Source: Clostridiaceae bacterium
GTDB lineage: Bacteria; Bacillota; Clostridia; Acetivibrionales; DUMC01
DNA length: 39,212 nucleotides
NCBI GenBank assembly: GCA_012512865.1
Contig: JAAZDH010000317.1
Location: forward strand, 1 to 39,212
Reading direction: 5' to 3'
In this document: piece after piece, positions 1 to 9,378 of the stretch
Layout: each line of letters opens with the position of its first letter
Numbering within the stretch: the stretch's first letter is position 1
Made by a program: the position numbers and the translations under genes
The notes under the pieces: model-generated
Seen by the model: the letters and a program-made list of their open reading frames with translations, nothing else
Told to the model about the DNA's origin: nothing
Database searches by the model: none

Positions 1-60
1 AAAGAAGGCTTGGCATTTGAGATTTGTGTGCCGGTTTATGCAAAAAGGATTATGGCTTAG
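1..60 (+). CDS. C-terminal end of an unidentified protein (cut by window edge)
   Basis: An open frame runs from the first base to a TAG at 58-60 and encodes 19 residues ending in AKRIMA. A hairpin (71-101) follows closely, which suggests a real gene end. The fragment is too short to assign to a family. It lies upstream of, and on the same strand as, the alpha-mannosidase. Confidence 0.4.
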   Translation, partial: KEGLAFEICVPVYAKRIMA

Positions 61-425
61 GTGGATACCAGTGCCGGTTCCTTGATATGCGAAACCGGCA
101 CAATGTTTTCCAGGGTCGATATGTGGTGCGGGAAATAAGGCATTAAGATAAACAAAAAGATGAGGACTTCATGACAAGGTGGTATAATACCGGCGAAGCA
201 TGGTAGGATTATGCAATACCAATATAAATAATATAAAATATGCGGTAACAATATAATTCATGCAATACCAATATATAATAATAAGATGGTATAATATCAT
301 GTAGAAATATTGAAATAGAAATATTGAAGCAGAAATATTGAAAGCGGAAATACTTGAGGGGTATAATCATGACGGGATATGACCGCGGCGTTAAGGAAAA
401 GAACATTAAAAAAGGGGAGAATCAA
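61..425. other. AT-rich intergenic stretch with hairpin and repeats
   Basis: No gene is seen here. A 9-bp perfect stem (71-79 with 93-101, GTGCCGGTT/AACCGGCAC) follows the upstream stop but has no clear U-run, so it is only a weak terminator candidate. Two TATAAT hexamers (183-188 and 290-295) are present without convincing -35 partners. The phrase ATGCAATACCAATATA occurs twice (from about 213 and 260). A 14-15 nt tandem repeat ends the region. Confidence 0.5.
303..358. repeat. 14-15 nt tandem repeat, about four copies
   Basis: The core AGAAATATTGAA occurs three times in tandem at 303, 317 and 331. A degenerate fourth copy (GGAAATACTTGA) follows at 346. The repeat sits just upstream of the mannosidase ribosome binding site. 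Confidence 0.7.
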
Positions 426-3065
426 ATGGAAAAAATATATGAAATACATATGGTTGGCAATGCACATATAGACCCTGTATGGTTGTGGCGCTGGCAGGAG
501 GGATTTGCCGAAATCAAGGCCACGTTCCGCTCAGCCCTTGACAGGATGGAGGAGATCCCGGATTTTGTTTTCACCTCGGCTTGCGCTTCCTATTACAAGT
601 GGGTGGAAGAAAACGAACCGGGGATGTTCGAGGAAATAAGAAAGAGGGTAAAGGAAGGAAGGTGGGTAATAGCCGGGGGGTGGTGGATACAGCCTGACTG
701 CAATATACCCTCGGGAGAATCTTTCGTACGTCATGGCCTGTATAGCCAAAGGTATTTTTATGAAAAGTTCGGGATCATATGTAAGGTTGGTTATAACGTG
801 GATTCGTTCGGGCATAACGGGATGCTTCCGCAGATACTTAAAAAGAGCGGCATGGATTATTATGTATTCAGCCGGCCGGGCCTCGGGGAGATGGAAATCC
901 CCAAGCATTTGTTCTGGTGGGAAGGAGTGGACGGGAGCAGGGTATTTGCTTTTAGGATTCCCTATAGTTATAGCAGCGGTTGGCCTGGTGCTGACAACCC
1001 CTTGAGGGAAAAGAACCTGTACGTTTTGAAGCTTGCCAGGGAACAAGGCACGGACATGATGGATTTTTACGGGGTTGGAAACCATGGCGGCGGCCCGACA
1101 ATTGCGAACATAAGGACGATCCTGGAACTGCAAGCTGAATATAAGGAGAAGCTGAAGGATAAGCTGGATGGAAAGCAGGAGGAAAAACGGGAAGGAGGGC
1201 CGGAGGAAGAGCAGGAAATAGGGCAGGAGGAGAAGCAGGAAAAAAGCAGCGAAGAAAACGGGAAAGAAAAGCTTGATATAAATGCGCGCTTGATATTCAG
1301 CTCGCCCGACAGGTATTTCGAGCAAGTATCGAAGAAGCCCGAAGCATTGGCGGCGCCGGTTGTCAAGGGAGACCTACAGCATCATGCCAGGGGATGTTAT
1401 TCCGCCCACTCTGAAACCAAGATGTTAAACAGGAAAGCGGAACACAGGCTTCTTTGCGCGGAAAAATTTGCTTCAATTGCACACCGGCTGGCAGGACTTG
1501 AATACCCCGGCAAAGAGATAAAAAGGGCATGGGAAAACGTGCTGTTCAACCAGTTCCATGATATCATGGGCGGATGCAGTATAAGGGAAGCCTATGATGA
1601 TTCCAGGGAATCTTACGGTGAAGCCTTGAATATTGGGGCTCGCATCTTGAATGCGGCACTGCAGAAAATATCCTGGGCGGTTGACACGACAAAGGGCCGG
1701 GGGAGAAAGAGAAGCAAGGAGAATGATTCATACCTCTGGGGTGATGACAATACGGGCACCCCTGTGGTAGTTTTCAATCCCCTTTCATGGGAGGTCAAGG
1801 TCCCCGTGCAGGTTAACAGGCTGGTAAGGGCTGTCACCGATGATGAGGACAAGCCTGTATTAATTCAAAAGGTACGAGGTTCCCAGTCGAACAGGCATGA
1901 CATTTGGAATACCATTTTCCAGGCAGTGATTCCGCCCATGGGATACAGGCTGTACTGGATTTATAAGAACAAGGAGCTTGAGCAGCCTGAACCGGCTGGT
2001 TCCATGCTGATTGATGGTGAAAAATTTGCCCTTGAGAACGATTTTATAAGGCTCGAGTTAGAGCAGCATACAGGCTATATACTAAGGCTTTATGATAAAA
2101 TAAACGAGGTAGAAGTTCTAAACGGGAAAGGAGCCGTACCTGTTGTTATTGACATAAACCACTGCGATACCTGGGCCCATGGCATAGCGGAATTCAGGGA
2201 TGAGCTCGGGAAATTCGAGGATGCGAAGGTGAGTATTATCGAGGAAGGCCCGATACGGGCGAAGCTAAGGGTGACAAGCCGGTACAATGATTCATGCCTA
2301 AGGCAGGATTTCATAATCTACCATGACAAGCCCGATATCGAGGTGCATGTGCAGCTTGATTGGCGCGAAAAGCATAAAATGCTGAAACTCTCGTTTCCTG
2401 TGAATGTAGAAAATCCTGCGGCCGTTTATGAAATACCCTACGGCTTTATTAACAGGCCTGTAAACGGGGAAGAAGAAACAGGACAACAATGGATTGATTT
2501 AAGCGGCAAGGAAATATCCAAGGGGATGGAATACGGATTAGCCCTGCTTAATGACGGCAAGTACAGTTTTGACGTGCTTGAAAACGAGATGAGGATGACA
2601 ATTGCAAACAGCTCGGCTTACGCAGACCATTACAGCGCCCGTTCCAATACAAGGGACGCTCTCATGGAGTACATTGACCAAGGGATACAGGAATTCAAGT
2701 ACATGCTGGTACCCCATGCAGGAAGCTGGAAGGATGCGGGTGTAGTGAGGAAGGCCTGTGAGTTGAACGTGCGGCCCCAGGCGGTAATCGAGACGTACCA
2801 TGAAGGATCGCTGCCCCCGAAATTCCAGGGAATCGAAATCTGCCCCGACAATATCATTGCCACCGTGTTCAAGAGGGCGGAAGACGGGGCAGGTTTCATC
2901 CTTCGCTGCTATGAAACAGCGGGCAGGGAAACCTCGGCCGAAATGGAGATACCCATGCTTAATAGAAAGTGGAAAGCCTCTTTTGCCAGGTGTGAAATAA
3001 AAACTTTCTTTATACCGGATAATCCCGATGATTTAGTAGCGGAAAAAAATTTAATTGAGATGTGA
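426..3065 (+). CDS. Alpha-mannosidase, glycoside hydrolase family 38
   Basis: This is a retaining GH38 exo-alpha-mannosidase, probably cytoplasmic since no signal peptide is seen. It would release mannose from oligosaccharides or glycans. The N-terminus carries the family zinc motif HIDPVW (H14, D16). The likely nucleophile is D126 in the NVDSFGH motif, and H378 in NQFHDIMGG is the other expected zinc ligand. The remainder matches the beta-sandwich C-terminal part of the family. The ATG at 426 is chosen because AAAGGGGAGA (about 411-420) lies just upstream; the open frame extends to 354 without a better site. The 879-aa length is normal. One oddity is a highly charged Glu/Lys-rich insertion at about residues 240-285, between the catalytic and helical parts. 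recD2 follows with essentially no gap. The family is secure; the exact linkage specificity is not. Confidence 0.93.
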   Translation: MEKIYEIHMVGNAHIDPVWLWRWQEGFAEIKATFRSALDRMEEIPDFVFTSACASYYKWVEENEPGMFEEIRKRVKEGRWVIAGGWWIQPDCNIPSGESFVRHGLYSQRYFYEKFGIICKVGYNVDSFGHNGMLPQILKKSGMDYYVFSRPGLGEMEIPKHLFWWEGVDGSRVFAFRIPYSYSSGWPGADNPLREKNLYVLKLAREQGTDMMDFYGVGNHGGGPTIANIRTILELQAEYKEKLKDKLDGKQEEKREGGPEEEQEIGQEEKQEKSSEENGKEKLDINARLIFSSPDRYFEQVSKKPEALAAPVVKGDLQHHARGCYSAHSETKMLNRKAEHRLLCAEKFASIAHRLAGLEYPGKEIKRAWENVLFNQFHDIMGGCSIREAYDDSRESYGEALNIGARILNAALQKISWAVDTTKGRGRKRSKENDSYLWGDDNTGTPVVVFNPLSWEVKVPVQVNRLVRAVTDDEDKPVLIQKVRGSQSNRHDIWNTIFQAVIPPMGYRLYWIYKNKELEQPEPAGSMLIDGEKFALENDFIRLELEQHTGYILRLYDKINEVEVLNGKGAVPVVIDINHCDTWAHGIAEFRDELGKFEDAKVSIIEEGPIRAKLRVTSRYNDSCLRQDFIIYHDKPDIEVHVQLDWREKHKMLKLSFPVNVENPAAVYEIPYGFINRPVNGEEETGQQWIDLSGKEISKGMEYGLALLNDGKYSFDVLENEMRMTIANSSAYADHYSARSNTRDALMEYIDQGIQEFKYMLVPHAGSWKDAGVVRKACELNVRPQAVIETYHEGSLPPKFQGIEICPDNIIATVFKRAEDGAGFILRCYETAGRETSAEMEIPMLNRKWKASFARCEIKTFFIPDNPDDLVAEKNLIEM

Positions 3066-3070
3066 GAAAA

Positions 3071-5203
3071 ATGGAAACCTTAAGCGGAGTGGTGGAAAGA
3101 ATTACTTTTTGCAACGAGGAAAATGGTTTTACGGTTATTAAAGTTAAATCAAAGGGCTTCTCGGAACTGGTAACCGTCGTGGGAAACCTTGCTGCCGTCA
3201 ATGTTGGCGCAACGGTAAAGGTTAGGGGGGAATGGAAGGTCGACAGCAAGTACGGAAGGCAGTTTAATGCCGTTGAATACTACGAAACCGTCCCGGCGAC
3301 GGTGGCAGGCATTGAAAAATACCTTGGCAGCGGCCTGATTAAAGGTATTGGGCCGGTATACTCGAAGAAGATAGTCAGGAAGTTCAAGGAAGATACCATA
3401 AGAATTATCGAGGAGGAGCCTGATAGACTCTCCGAGGTGGAGGGAATCGGTCCGAAAAGGCTTGAAATGATTAAAAATGCATGGCAGGAGCAAAAAGAAA
3501 TTAAAAATGTCATGCTTTTTCTCCAAGGCAACGGGGTTTCAACCGCCTACGCCGTCAAGATTTACAAGGCCTATGGCAATGAAAGCATCAGCGTTGTAAA
3601 ATCCAACCCTTACAAGCTGGCAGATGACATATGGGGAATAGGGTTCAAAACCGCTGATAAAATCGCCAGGCACCTTGGCTATGACAAGAATTCCTTTGAG
3701 AGATGCCGCTCGGGCATACTGTATGTTTTAAACGAACTTGTGAACGAAGGCCATTGTTACGCGGGAAAAACACAGCTCATTGAGGAAGCCGGGAAAATGC
3801 TGGAAATAGATAGGGACTTAATCGATTCCACCATTTGCCGCATGATTGACCAGGGAGCGGTGATAGCTGATGTGGGAGACTCCATTTACCTTCCGCCTTT
3901 TTATTACAGCGAGGTGGGTGTTGCAAGAAGGATAAAGGAAATACTGTCGGTGAAAAGCTTTTATAATTCCTTCAGCCTCGACAGGGTATTGGAGCAGGTC
4001 CAGCGTGAATGCCGGGTGAAATATGATGATGTACAGCTGGAAGCTATAAAAACGGCGGCAAAATCGAAGTTCATGGTCCTGACCGGCGGGCCCGGCACGG
4101 GAAAGACCACCACGACCCTTGGCATAATCAGGGTATTCCAAAAAATTAGCGCAAAAGTCCTGCTTGCAGCTCCAACCGGCAGGGCCGCAAAAAGGTTGTC
4201 CGAGACCACGGGAATGGAGGCGAAAACAATTCACCGCCTCCTTGAGTACAAGCCGCCCGACGGCTATAAGAAGAACGAGGATAATCCCCTGGACTGCGAT
4301 GTTGTTATTATCGACGAAACCTCCATGGTTGACATAATTCTCATGTATAATCTCCTCAAGGCTGTTCCCGACCATGCGATCGTAATACTGGTGGGAGACG
4401 CGGACCAGCTTCCTTCCGTGGGGGCGGGCAACATATTGAAAGATACTATAGAGTCAGGGATTGTCAGCGTCATACGCCTTACCAGGATATTCAGGCAAGC
4501 CCTGGACAGTACAATCATAACCAATGCCCACAAGATAAACAATGGCCAGTTCCCGGCGCTCAAGGGGAGAAAGAAGGACGACTTCTTCTTTATCGAGGAG
4601 GAAGAACCTGAAAAAATAGTCGAAATAATAAAAGGGCTTTGCACAAGCAGGCTTCCCTCGTATTACAAGGTTGACCCGGTAAGGGACATACAGGTGTTAA
4701 GCCCGATGCAGAGGGGGGAAATAGGCACCTCCAACTTGAACCTCGCACTGCAGGAAGCACTGAACCCTTCCGATGTATGCATAAAGTACGGCGGGACAAT
4801 TTACAAGCTAAAGGACAAAGTCATGCAGGTAAAAAACAACTACGAGAAAAATGTCTTTAACGGTGATATCGGCATTATCACCCGCATAGACCAGGAGGAT
4901 AAGGTGGTTACCATTTCGTTCGATGAGAATGAAGTTGAATACGATGTAACGGAGCTTGACGAGGTTGTGCTGGCCTATGCAACAACCATACATAAAAGCC
5001 AGGGAAGCGAGTTCGATATTGTGGTTGCACCCATTGCAACACAGCACTACATAATGCTGAAGAGGAACCTGCTTTATACTTGTGTGACAAGGGCAAAAAG
5101 GGCGATTGTCCTGGTAGGGACAAAAAAGGCCATAGCAATAGCAGTGTCAAATAACAAGACACAGAAGCGAAACACCATGCTGGCAGAAAGGCTCAGGGTA
5201 TAA
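3071..5203 (+). CDS. recD2: RecD2-type DNA helicase (RecD/TraA family)
   Basis: This is an ATP-dependent 5'-3' DNA helicase of superfamily 1B, of the RecD2 type found in bacteria lacking RecBC. It has the N-terminal OB-like region and helix-hairpin-helix repeats (about residues 85-200) that distinguish RecD2 from RecD. Walker A is GGPGTGKTT at about residue 339, and the Walker B/DE motif VIIDETSMVD lies near residue 415. The C-terminal motor shows YATTIHKSQGSEFD and a final TCVTRAKRA motif VI. Length is about 710 aa, as expected. The start is uncertain. GTG at 3062 overlaps the mannosidase stop, while ATG at 3071 has a partial SD (GTGAG). The tight link with a glycosidase gene suggests co-transcription rather than a shared function. 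Confidence 0.95.
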   Translation: METLSGVVERITFCNEENGFTVIKVKSKGFSELVTVVGNLAAVNVGATVKVRGEWKVDSKYGRQFNAVEYYETVPATVAGIEKYLGSGLIKGIGPVYSKKIVRKFKEDTIRIIEEEPDRLSEVEGIGPKRLEMIKNAWQEQKEIKNVMLFLQGNGVSTAYAVKIYKAYGNESISVVKSNPYKLADDIWGIGFKTADKIARHLGYDKNSFERCRSGILYVLNELVNEGHCYAGKTQLIEEAGKMLEIDRDLIDSTICRMIDQGAVIADVGDSIYLPPFYYSEVGVARRIKEILSVKSFYNSFSLDRVLEQVQRECRVKYDDVQLEAIKTAAKSKFMVLTGGPGTGKTTTTLGIIRVFQKISAKVLLAAPTGRAAKRLSETTGMEAKTIHRLLEYKPPDGYKKNEDNPLDCDVVIIDETSMVDIILMYNLLKAVPDHAIVILVGDADQLPSVGAGNILKDTIESGIVSVIRLTRIFRQALDSTIITNAHKINNGQFPALKGRKKDDFFFIEEEEPEKIVEIIKGLCTSRLPSYYKVDPVRDIQVLSPMQRGEIGTSNLNLALQEALNPSDVCIKYGGTIYKLKDKVMQVKNNYEKNVFNGDIGIITRIDQEDKVVTISFDENEVEYDVTELDEVVLAYATTIHKSQGSEFDIVVAPIATQHYIMLKRNLLYTCVTRAKRAIVLVGTKKAIAIAVSNNKTQKRNTMLAERLRV

Positions 5204-5230
5204 AGGGAGTAATAAAAGGGATTAATAGCA

Positions 5231-5932
5231 TCAACTTGCCCTTTGCAAGCTGATTTGCTCTGCCTGGATTTTTACTTCAATATATTCAATATCTTCCGGC
5301 TGTGCAGGGGAAATAGATATTTCAAAGCTGGTCCATTGGCCGGGCATAAGCTTGTTTTGGAAAGACATATCGCTGCTTTTAAGGGATTTTTCCCAGTCTT
5401 CCTTGGTTATTGATTTATCCTGATCATCGTACTTTTTCCCCCATCTAAGTTTTGCGGTAAAGCCGTTATAAACACAAGTCTGTGGATTTCCCAGCCTGAA
5501 GTACAACTTGTAACCGTCTGAAACCTGCTCCACCTTGTCCAGCACCAGGAAAAACATGCCGGCTGCAGAATCAACCCTTGCAAACCCTTTACCCGAGTCC
5601 GACGCGTTAAATACTGCCTTGCTGTATTGGTCCAATTTCAAATTGGCTATCGCAATATTTGTCAGTATTTTCATTTTTAACTCGTCGAAGCTTTCGAGCT
5701 GGGAAACCACTTTTTCGTTGTCTTCCTTGAATTTACTGACGCTGCTGATATCTGAAGACAGGGAATCCAGTTTTTCTTCAAGCCTTGCAATCCTTGATGA
5801 CAGGGAATGGTGGCTGTACAAGGTAAAGACAAACGTGAAAACCAGGAGTCCGGCCAAAACCAGGCGGGATATCCTCCTTATGACCTGTTCGTGGTTGATG
5901 ATCAGGGTTAATATTTTCTCTAGCAGTTCCAT
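5231..5932 (-). CDS. Membrane-anchored hypothetical protein, DUF3251-like
   Basis: Function is unknown. The 233-aa product has a short cytoplasmic N-terminus, one membrane segment (about residues 22-40, LVLAGLLVFTFVFTLY), then a probable coiled coil (about 45-85), and a C-terminal beta-rich domain. The C-terminal part (AAGMFFLVLDKVEQ, YFRLGNPQTCVYNGF, KLRWGKKYD) reminds me of DUF3251, seen in YajI-type lipoproteins, but this is a resemblance by eye only. The start at 5932 is preceded by GAGGGTG. The gene is convergent with recD2, with only 27 nt between the stops, and no clear terminator is visible in that gap. Confidence 0.7.
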   Translation of the reverse strand: MELLEKILTLIINHEQVIRRISRLVLAGLLVFTFVFTLYSHHSLSSRIARLEEKLDSLSSDISSVSKFKEDNEKVVSQLESFDELKMKILTNIAIANLKLDQYSKAVFNASDSGKGFARVDSAAGMFFLVLDKVEQVSDGYKLYFRLGNPQTCVYNGFTAKLRWGKKYDDQDKSITKEDWEKSLKSSDMSFQNKLMPGQWTSFEISISPAQPEDIEYIEVKIQAEQISLQRAS

Positions 5933-6180
5933 TGTTTATCACACCCTCACAATATACTTTTGTATATTTGTATGCTGCGTTTTTGCATTTTTCACTTTTC
6001 ACATCATGCCCTGCACGATGCTCTTGCAAAATGCCCGCGTAATACAATTGTCTTGCATAATGCAATACCTTTTTACGGTATCATTTGTATATTACTATTG
6101 TATAATTAACATGTGGTATTACGCAAATCTTTTTTCAGGAAATAAGTTTTTATATCATGGTATTCTATGAAATCATCTTT

Positions 6181-6704
6181 TCAGGCGGACTGCCGGGGCG
6201 CAAACAGCTTGTCCTTGTATTTGTCAAGCTGCAACATCAACAGGTAACCAAGCCCGTAGCAGGAAACCACCTGGCCCAATGCGATCCACCCCATGGCAAC
6301 AGGAAATGAAACATTAAGAATATAACTAAAGACGCATCCTAGTATCAAGGCATTGACTACAACGGGAGGAAGGGGGACAAGATAACGTTTCGGCATTTTA
6401 TAAGATAAAAAAGATGCTGCCAGGCTGGCAAGGCTTCCAAAAATGATGTCCAGCAGACCATTGCCCCCGATGATGTTTGCTATAAGGCAGCCTGCAAAAA
6501 GACCCGGAATTGCCGCGGGCGTATATGCCGGGAGCCCTGTCAAGGCTTCCGATATCCTGACTTGGAACAACCCGTAACTTATAGGAGCGAATAAGAGCGT
6601 CAGTAAAGCATAAACTGCCGAAATTACCGCAGCCTCTGTTAAAAATCGTAAACTTTTTTTTTGTTCTTATTGCTTTTTCTTTTGGGAAAAAACATGTAAA
6701 ACAT
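6181..6704 (-). pseudogene. queT: QueT-family membrane transporter, frame interrupted at an A9 tract
   Basis: The family comprises small S-component-like membrane proteins, often linked to uptake of queuosine precursors such as preQ1. The intact part (6181 to about 6653) has four to five hydrophobic segments and the hallmark stretch around YGLFQVRISEAL. The homologous frame continues upstream past the TTG at 6570 through KSLRFLTEAAVISAVYALL (about 20 residues of the first helix). It then meets a stop just before nine A (minus strand; 6654-6662 on plus as T9). The next frame upstream supplies ATG at 6704 with an AAAGGG SD, encoding a basic N-terminus (KRKSNKNKKK) that would join correctly if the tract had 10 (or 7) A. 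This is a real frameshift, transcriptional slippage, or a sequencing error. A promoter lies directly upstream. No preQ1 class I motif was recognised in the short leader. Confidence 0.75.
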
Positions 6705-6775
6705 ATTAAAACCCTTTAAATCCTTTCCATCTTAAGTCCTTGGTCCATTCCTTGCATATATTTGCTGTGCTTCTT

Positions 6776-6804
6776 ATAATAGCATGAGTTGCTTTGTTTT
6801 TCAA
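6776..6804 (-). promoter_or_regulatory. Sigma-A promoter for queT
   Basis: On the minus strand, TTGAAA (6804-6799) is followed by a 17-nt spacer and TATTAT (6781-6776). The predicted transcript would start near 6769, about 65 nt before the ATG at 6704. This supports the upstream start in the frameshifted queT model. Confidence 0.6.
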
Positions 6805-6825
6805 GGTTCAGATGAATTTTATGTT

Positions 6826-6854
6826 TTGCAAAGAGCCTGCAAGGATGTTATAAT
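6826..6854 (+). promoter_or_regulatory. Probable sigma-A promoter for the DUF362 gene
   Basis: TTGCAA (6826-6831), a 17-nt spacer and TATAAT (6849-6854) match the consensus well. The leader to the start at 7025 would be about 165 nt. The rest of the 320-nt gap between the divergent genes is AT-rich and shows no gene. Confidence 0.6.
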
Positions 6855-7024
6855 ATGGTCGCTGACATAAAGTGCGTTAAAACAGCTTTTCGACTGGAGC
6901 AATCGTGATGCAGCCTTGATATCGTGGTATAAAACCATGACATAATTGAAATATAATTAAACATAATTGAACATGATCAAGACATAACAACATTTACGAA
7001 TTACGTGTAGAAAGGAATTATTTT

Positions 7025-8179
7025 ATGGATGAAAAAACGAGGGACGAAAAAATTAGGGTTGATGAAACAGTTGGCAGGTCAGTTTACAAGCCAAGCAACA
7101 AGTCAAGGGTTGCAGTGCTGAAAACAAGGCCTGAAACTGTTGTGGAAGACTACAAGAATCTTATGAGGATGGTGGGGTACGATAAATTTTTGAAGAAGGG
7201 GAAAACCACCATCTTGAAAAACAATATATCCTGGCATTTTCCCTACCCAGGGGCCAATACCACCCCCTGGCAAATGGAAGCTGTTATCCAGTGCCTGAAG
7301 GAAGACGGCTACGAGGACATTGTGTGCGTGGAAAACAAGACGGTGGTGACAAATGCATACAAGGGAGAAAAGCTGAATAAATATGTGAATATATTTAAAA
7401 AATACAGGATTCCCGTTTTGTACAACTTTAGGAAAGAAGACATGAAATGGGTAAAGTATGAACCCAAGGGCAAAATGCTCGTACTGGACAAGGTATTTCC
7501 CGGGGGAATATACATCCCCGATTATTTTTTCGATAAAAACATAATCCACCTGCCTACGATGAAGTGCCATATTTATACCACGACGACGGGTGCCATGAAG
7601 AATGCTTTTGGCGGGCTGCTGGATGCAAAAAGGCATTATTGCCACAGCGTAATCCATAAAACCCTGGTGGATTTGCTGCGCATACAGCAAGAGATTCATC
7701 CCGGGATATTTGCCGTTGTTGGTGGTACCGTTGCAGGAAATGGCCCGGGTCCCAGGACGATGACACCTGTGGAGGCCAACTTGATCCTGGCAGGGGGCGA
7801 CCAGGTTGCCGTGGATGCAGTGTCATCAAAAATAATGGGCTTTGACCCGGCAGGGCTGGAATACATCAGTGAAGCCGACAGGGAAGGTTTGGGCAACGGC
7901 AGGCTTGAAAATGTAGAAGTTATAGGGGAGGATATATCCAAAATAAACCTGGGATTTTCAGTAGGGGATAATGCAGCAAGCAAGGTTGGTGACATGCTCT
8001 GGTTCGGGCCCTTGAAAAAGCTCCAGTGGCTCATGTTCCATACCCCCGTTGTCAACGTGTTTATTTTTGGCTCGGCATTGTACCATGATATAATATGGTA
8101 TAATTTACGGGGCAAAAAAGTTGTACGCAATTTCCAGGATAACACGGAGTGGGGGCGGCTTTTTAAATCGTATAATTAG
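7025..8179 (+). CDS. DUF362 domain protein
   Basis: The 384-aa protein matches the DUF362 family, whose biochemical role is not well established. Typical features are an early segment around ILKNNISWHFPYPGANT, the central HLPTMKCHIYTTTTGAMKN motif (about residues 177-195), and the late segment GPGPRTMTPVEANLILAG with DQVAVDAVSSKIMGFDP (about 240-285). Many DUF362 proteins carry 4Fe-4S clusters. No CxxCxxC cluster motif is visible here, so this is the ferredoxin-free form. ATG at 7025 is supported by AAAGGAATT upstream. No membrane segment is obvious. It stands alone with its own promoter. Family confident, function unknown. Confidence 0.85.
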   Translation: MDEKTRDEKIRVDETVGRSVYKPSNKSRVAVLKTRPETVVEDYKNLMRMVGYDKFLKKGKTTILKNNISWHFPYPGANTTPWQMEAVIQCLKEDGYEDIVCVENKTVVTNAYKGEKLNKYVNIFKKYRIPVLYNFRKEDMKWVKYEPKGKMLVLDKVFPGGIYIPDYFFDKNIIHLPTMKCHIYTTTTGAMKNAFGGLLDAKRHYCHSVIHKTLVDLLRIQQEIHPGIFAVVGGTVAGNGPGPRTMTPVEANLILAGGDQVAVDAVSSKIMGFDPAGLEYISEADREGLGNGRLENVEVIGEDISKINLGFSVGDNAASKVGDMLWFGPLKKLQWLMFHTPVVNVFIFGSALYHDIIWYNLRGKKVVRNFQDNTEWGRLFKSYN

Positions 8180-8462
8180 GCGGGATGCTAATCAGGCAGG
8201 ATTGAGCCTAAACCATACAATTAAGGCAATTAAGCTATACAACCGGGAATTTGCCAGGAAAGTCTTGGTTGTCAGGGCGGTCTGCATGGGAAGCAAACAT
8301 TGACTTCATTATGATTATGAGAGGGAACTTTTTTCCTGTATTCTCGTCTAAGTTAATGAGAATAGAAAAAAGAATTTTAAGATTGTATAAACATAAACAT
8401 CTTAAAAATTGATTGTAAGCTAAATATAAGAAAAAATCTTAGGAAATTTAGGGGGGAGTCAA

Positions 8463-9242
8463 ATGTTTAAGAAGATGTTCAATGACAGGTCGTCAAGAAA
8501 CATAATTTTTTTCGTTGCAACCTTGATTGTTGTTGCCATGATTATTGTTGCAGTCACATCAAATTTGCCTTTGAAAACTTTTGCAGAAGGCGAAAAAACA
8601 GGCGAAGATATCAGGAGGATCCTTAACGTGTTCGGCAATGGGAAAGTAACGGTTGAGCCTGATATCGCGTATATAATCCTTGGAGTAGTAACTGAGCATG
8701 AGAATGCCGCCATGGCTCAAAAAGAAAATGCAGCTGCAATGGATAAGCTTATTTCAAACATCAAGGCTGCAGGCATCAAGGAGGAAGATATAAAAACAAC
8801 AAATTACAGTATTTATCCCAAGTATAACTATATAAGGGAAACCGGGGAGCAGCAAATAATCGGGTATACTGTAAATAATTCGGTACAGGTAACCATCAGG
8901 GATACTTCAAAGGTTGGGGAAATTATTGACCTGGCATCGGAAAGCGGGCTAAATATTACAAGAGGTATAAGTTTTGGTTTGAGCAACTATGATGAATACT
9001 ACCGCGAAGCTTTGAAAAACGCCGTAGAAAATGCAAAAAAGAAGGCAGAAACAATGGCCGAAGCTTTTGGAATAGAACTCGGGATTCCTGTATCCATGAC
9101 CGAAAGCGGAGAGTATGCACCCTCACCGGTTTATGTGCGTTGGGATGAATATGTTGCTGATGAGAAATTCTCGGTTTCAACCCCTATACAATCAGGTACA
9201 ATTGAGGTAAATGCAAGTGTTAACCTAGCATACGAGTATTAA
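8463..9242 (+). CDS. SIMPL domain (DUF541) protein, membrane anchored
   Basis: The 259-aa protein has an uncleaved signal or anchor segment (about residues 14-32, NIIFFVATLIVVAMIIVAV) and then a SIMPL/DUF541 domain covering the rest. Diagnostic stretches are NVFGNGKVTVEPDIAYIILGV near residue 55, the TNYSIYPKYNY strand, GYTVNNSVQVTIRD, and the final TIEVNASVNLAYEY. Related proteins include BP26/OMP28-type periplasmic proteins of unclear function, so an extracytoplasmic location is expected. AGGGGGGAG lies just before the ATG. A strong terminator follows, so the gene is probably monocistronic. Confidence 0.9.
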   Translation: MFKKMFNDRSSRNIIFFVATLIVVAMIIVAVTSNLPLKTFAEGEKTGEDIRRILNVFGNGKVTVEPDIAYIILGVVTEHENAAMAQKENAAAMDKLISNIKAAGIKEEDIKTTNYSIYPKYNYIRETGEQQIIGYTVNNSVQVTIRDTSKVGEIIDLASESGLNITRGISFGLSNYDEYYREALKNAVENAKKKAETMAEAFGIELGIPVSMTESGEYAPSPVYVRWDEYVADEKFSVSTPIQSGTIEVNASVNLAYEY

Positions 9243-9310
9243 TGATACTATAATGATGTAATAATGCATAATAATAATGCATAGTAGTTGCTGTAACAAA
9301 ATAAAAAACA

Positions 9311-9346
9311 AAAAACCAGGCGGAGTATAATATCCGCCTGGTTTTT
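9311..9346. terminator. Strong bidirectional intrinsic terminator
   Basis: A perfect 14-bp stem pairs 9311-9324 (AAAAACCAGGCGGA) with 9333-9346 (TCCGCCTGGTTTTT) around an 8-nt loop. The U-run is present on both strands. It separates the convergent SIMPL and chemoreceptor genes and can end both transcripts. Confidence 0.93.
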
Positions 9347-9378
9347 CGCTGCTCAACTTCAGCTTACGCTTTAGTTCA

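Noticed and set aside
71..101. Terminator after the first partial gene
   Set aside because: The 9-bp stem is good, but the following bases (AATGTTTTCC) are not a proper U-run, so it was not listed as a terminator.
531..1325. A 264-aa open frame on the minus strand inside the mannosidase gene
   Set aside because: It is a Phe/Leu/Ser-rich shadow caused by the purine-rich codon use of the plus-strand gene, without SD or family match.
3818..4375. A 185-aa minus-strand open frame inside recD2
   Set aside because: It is antisense to conserved RecD2 motifs including Walker A, with no signal of its own.
6705..6770. preQ1 riboswitch in the queT leader
   Set aside because: The leader is only about 65 nt and I could not find the class I hairpin with A-rich tail or a class II/III pattern.
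8121..8303. A 60-aa frame overlapping the end of the DUF362 gene
   Set aside because: It overlaps out of frame, has no SD, and its composition is not coding-like.
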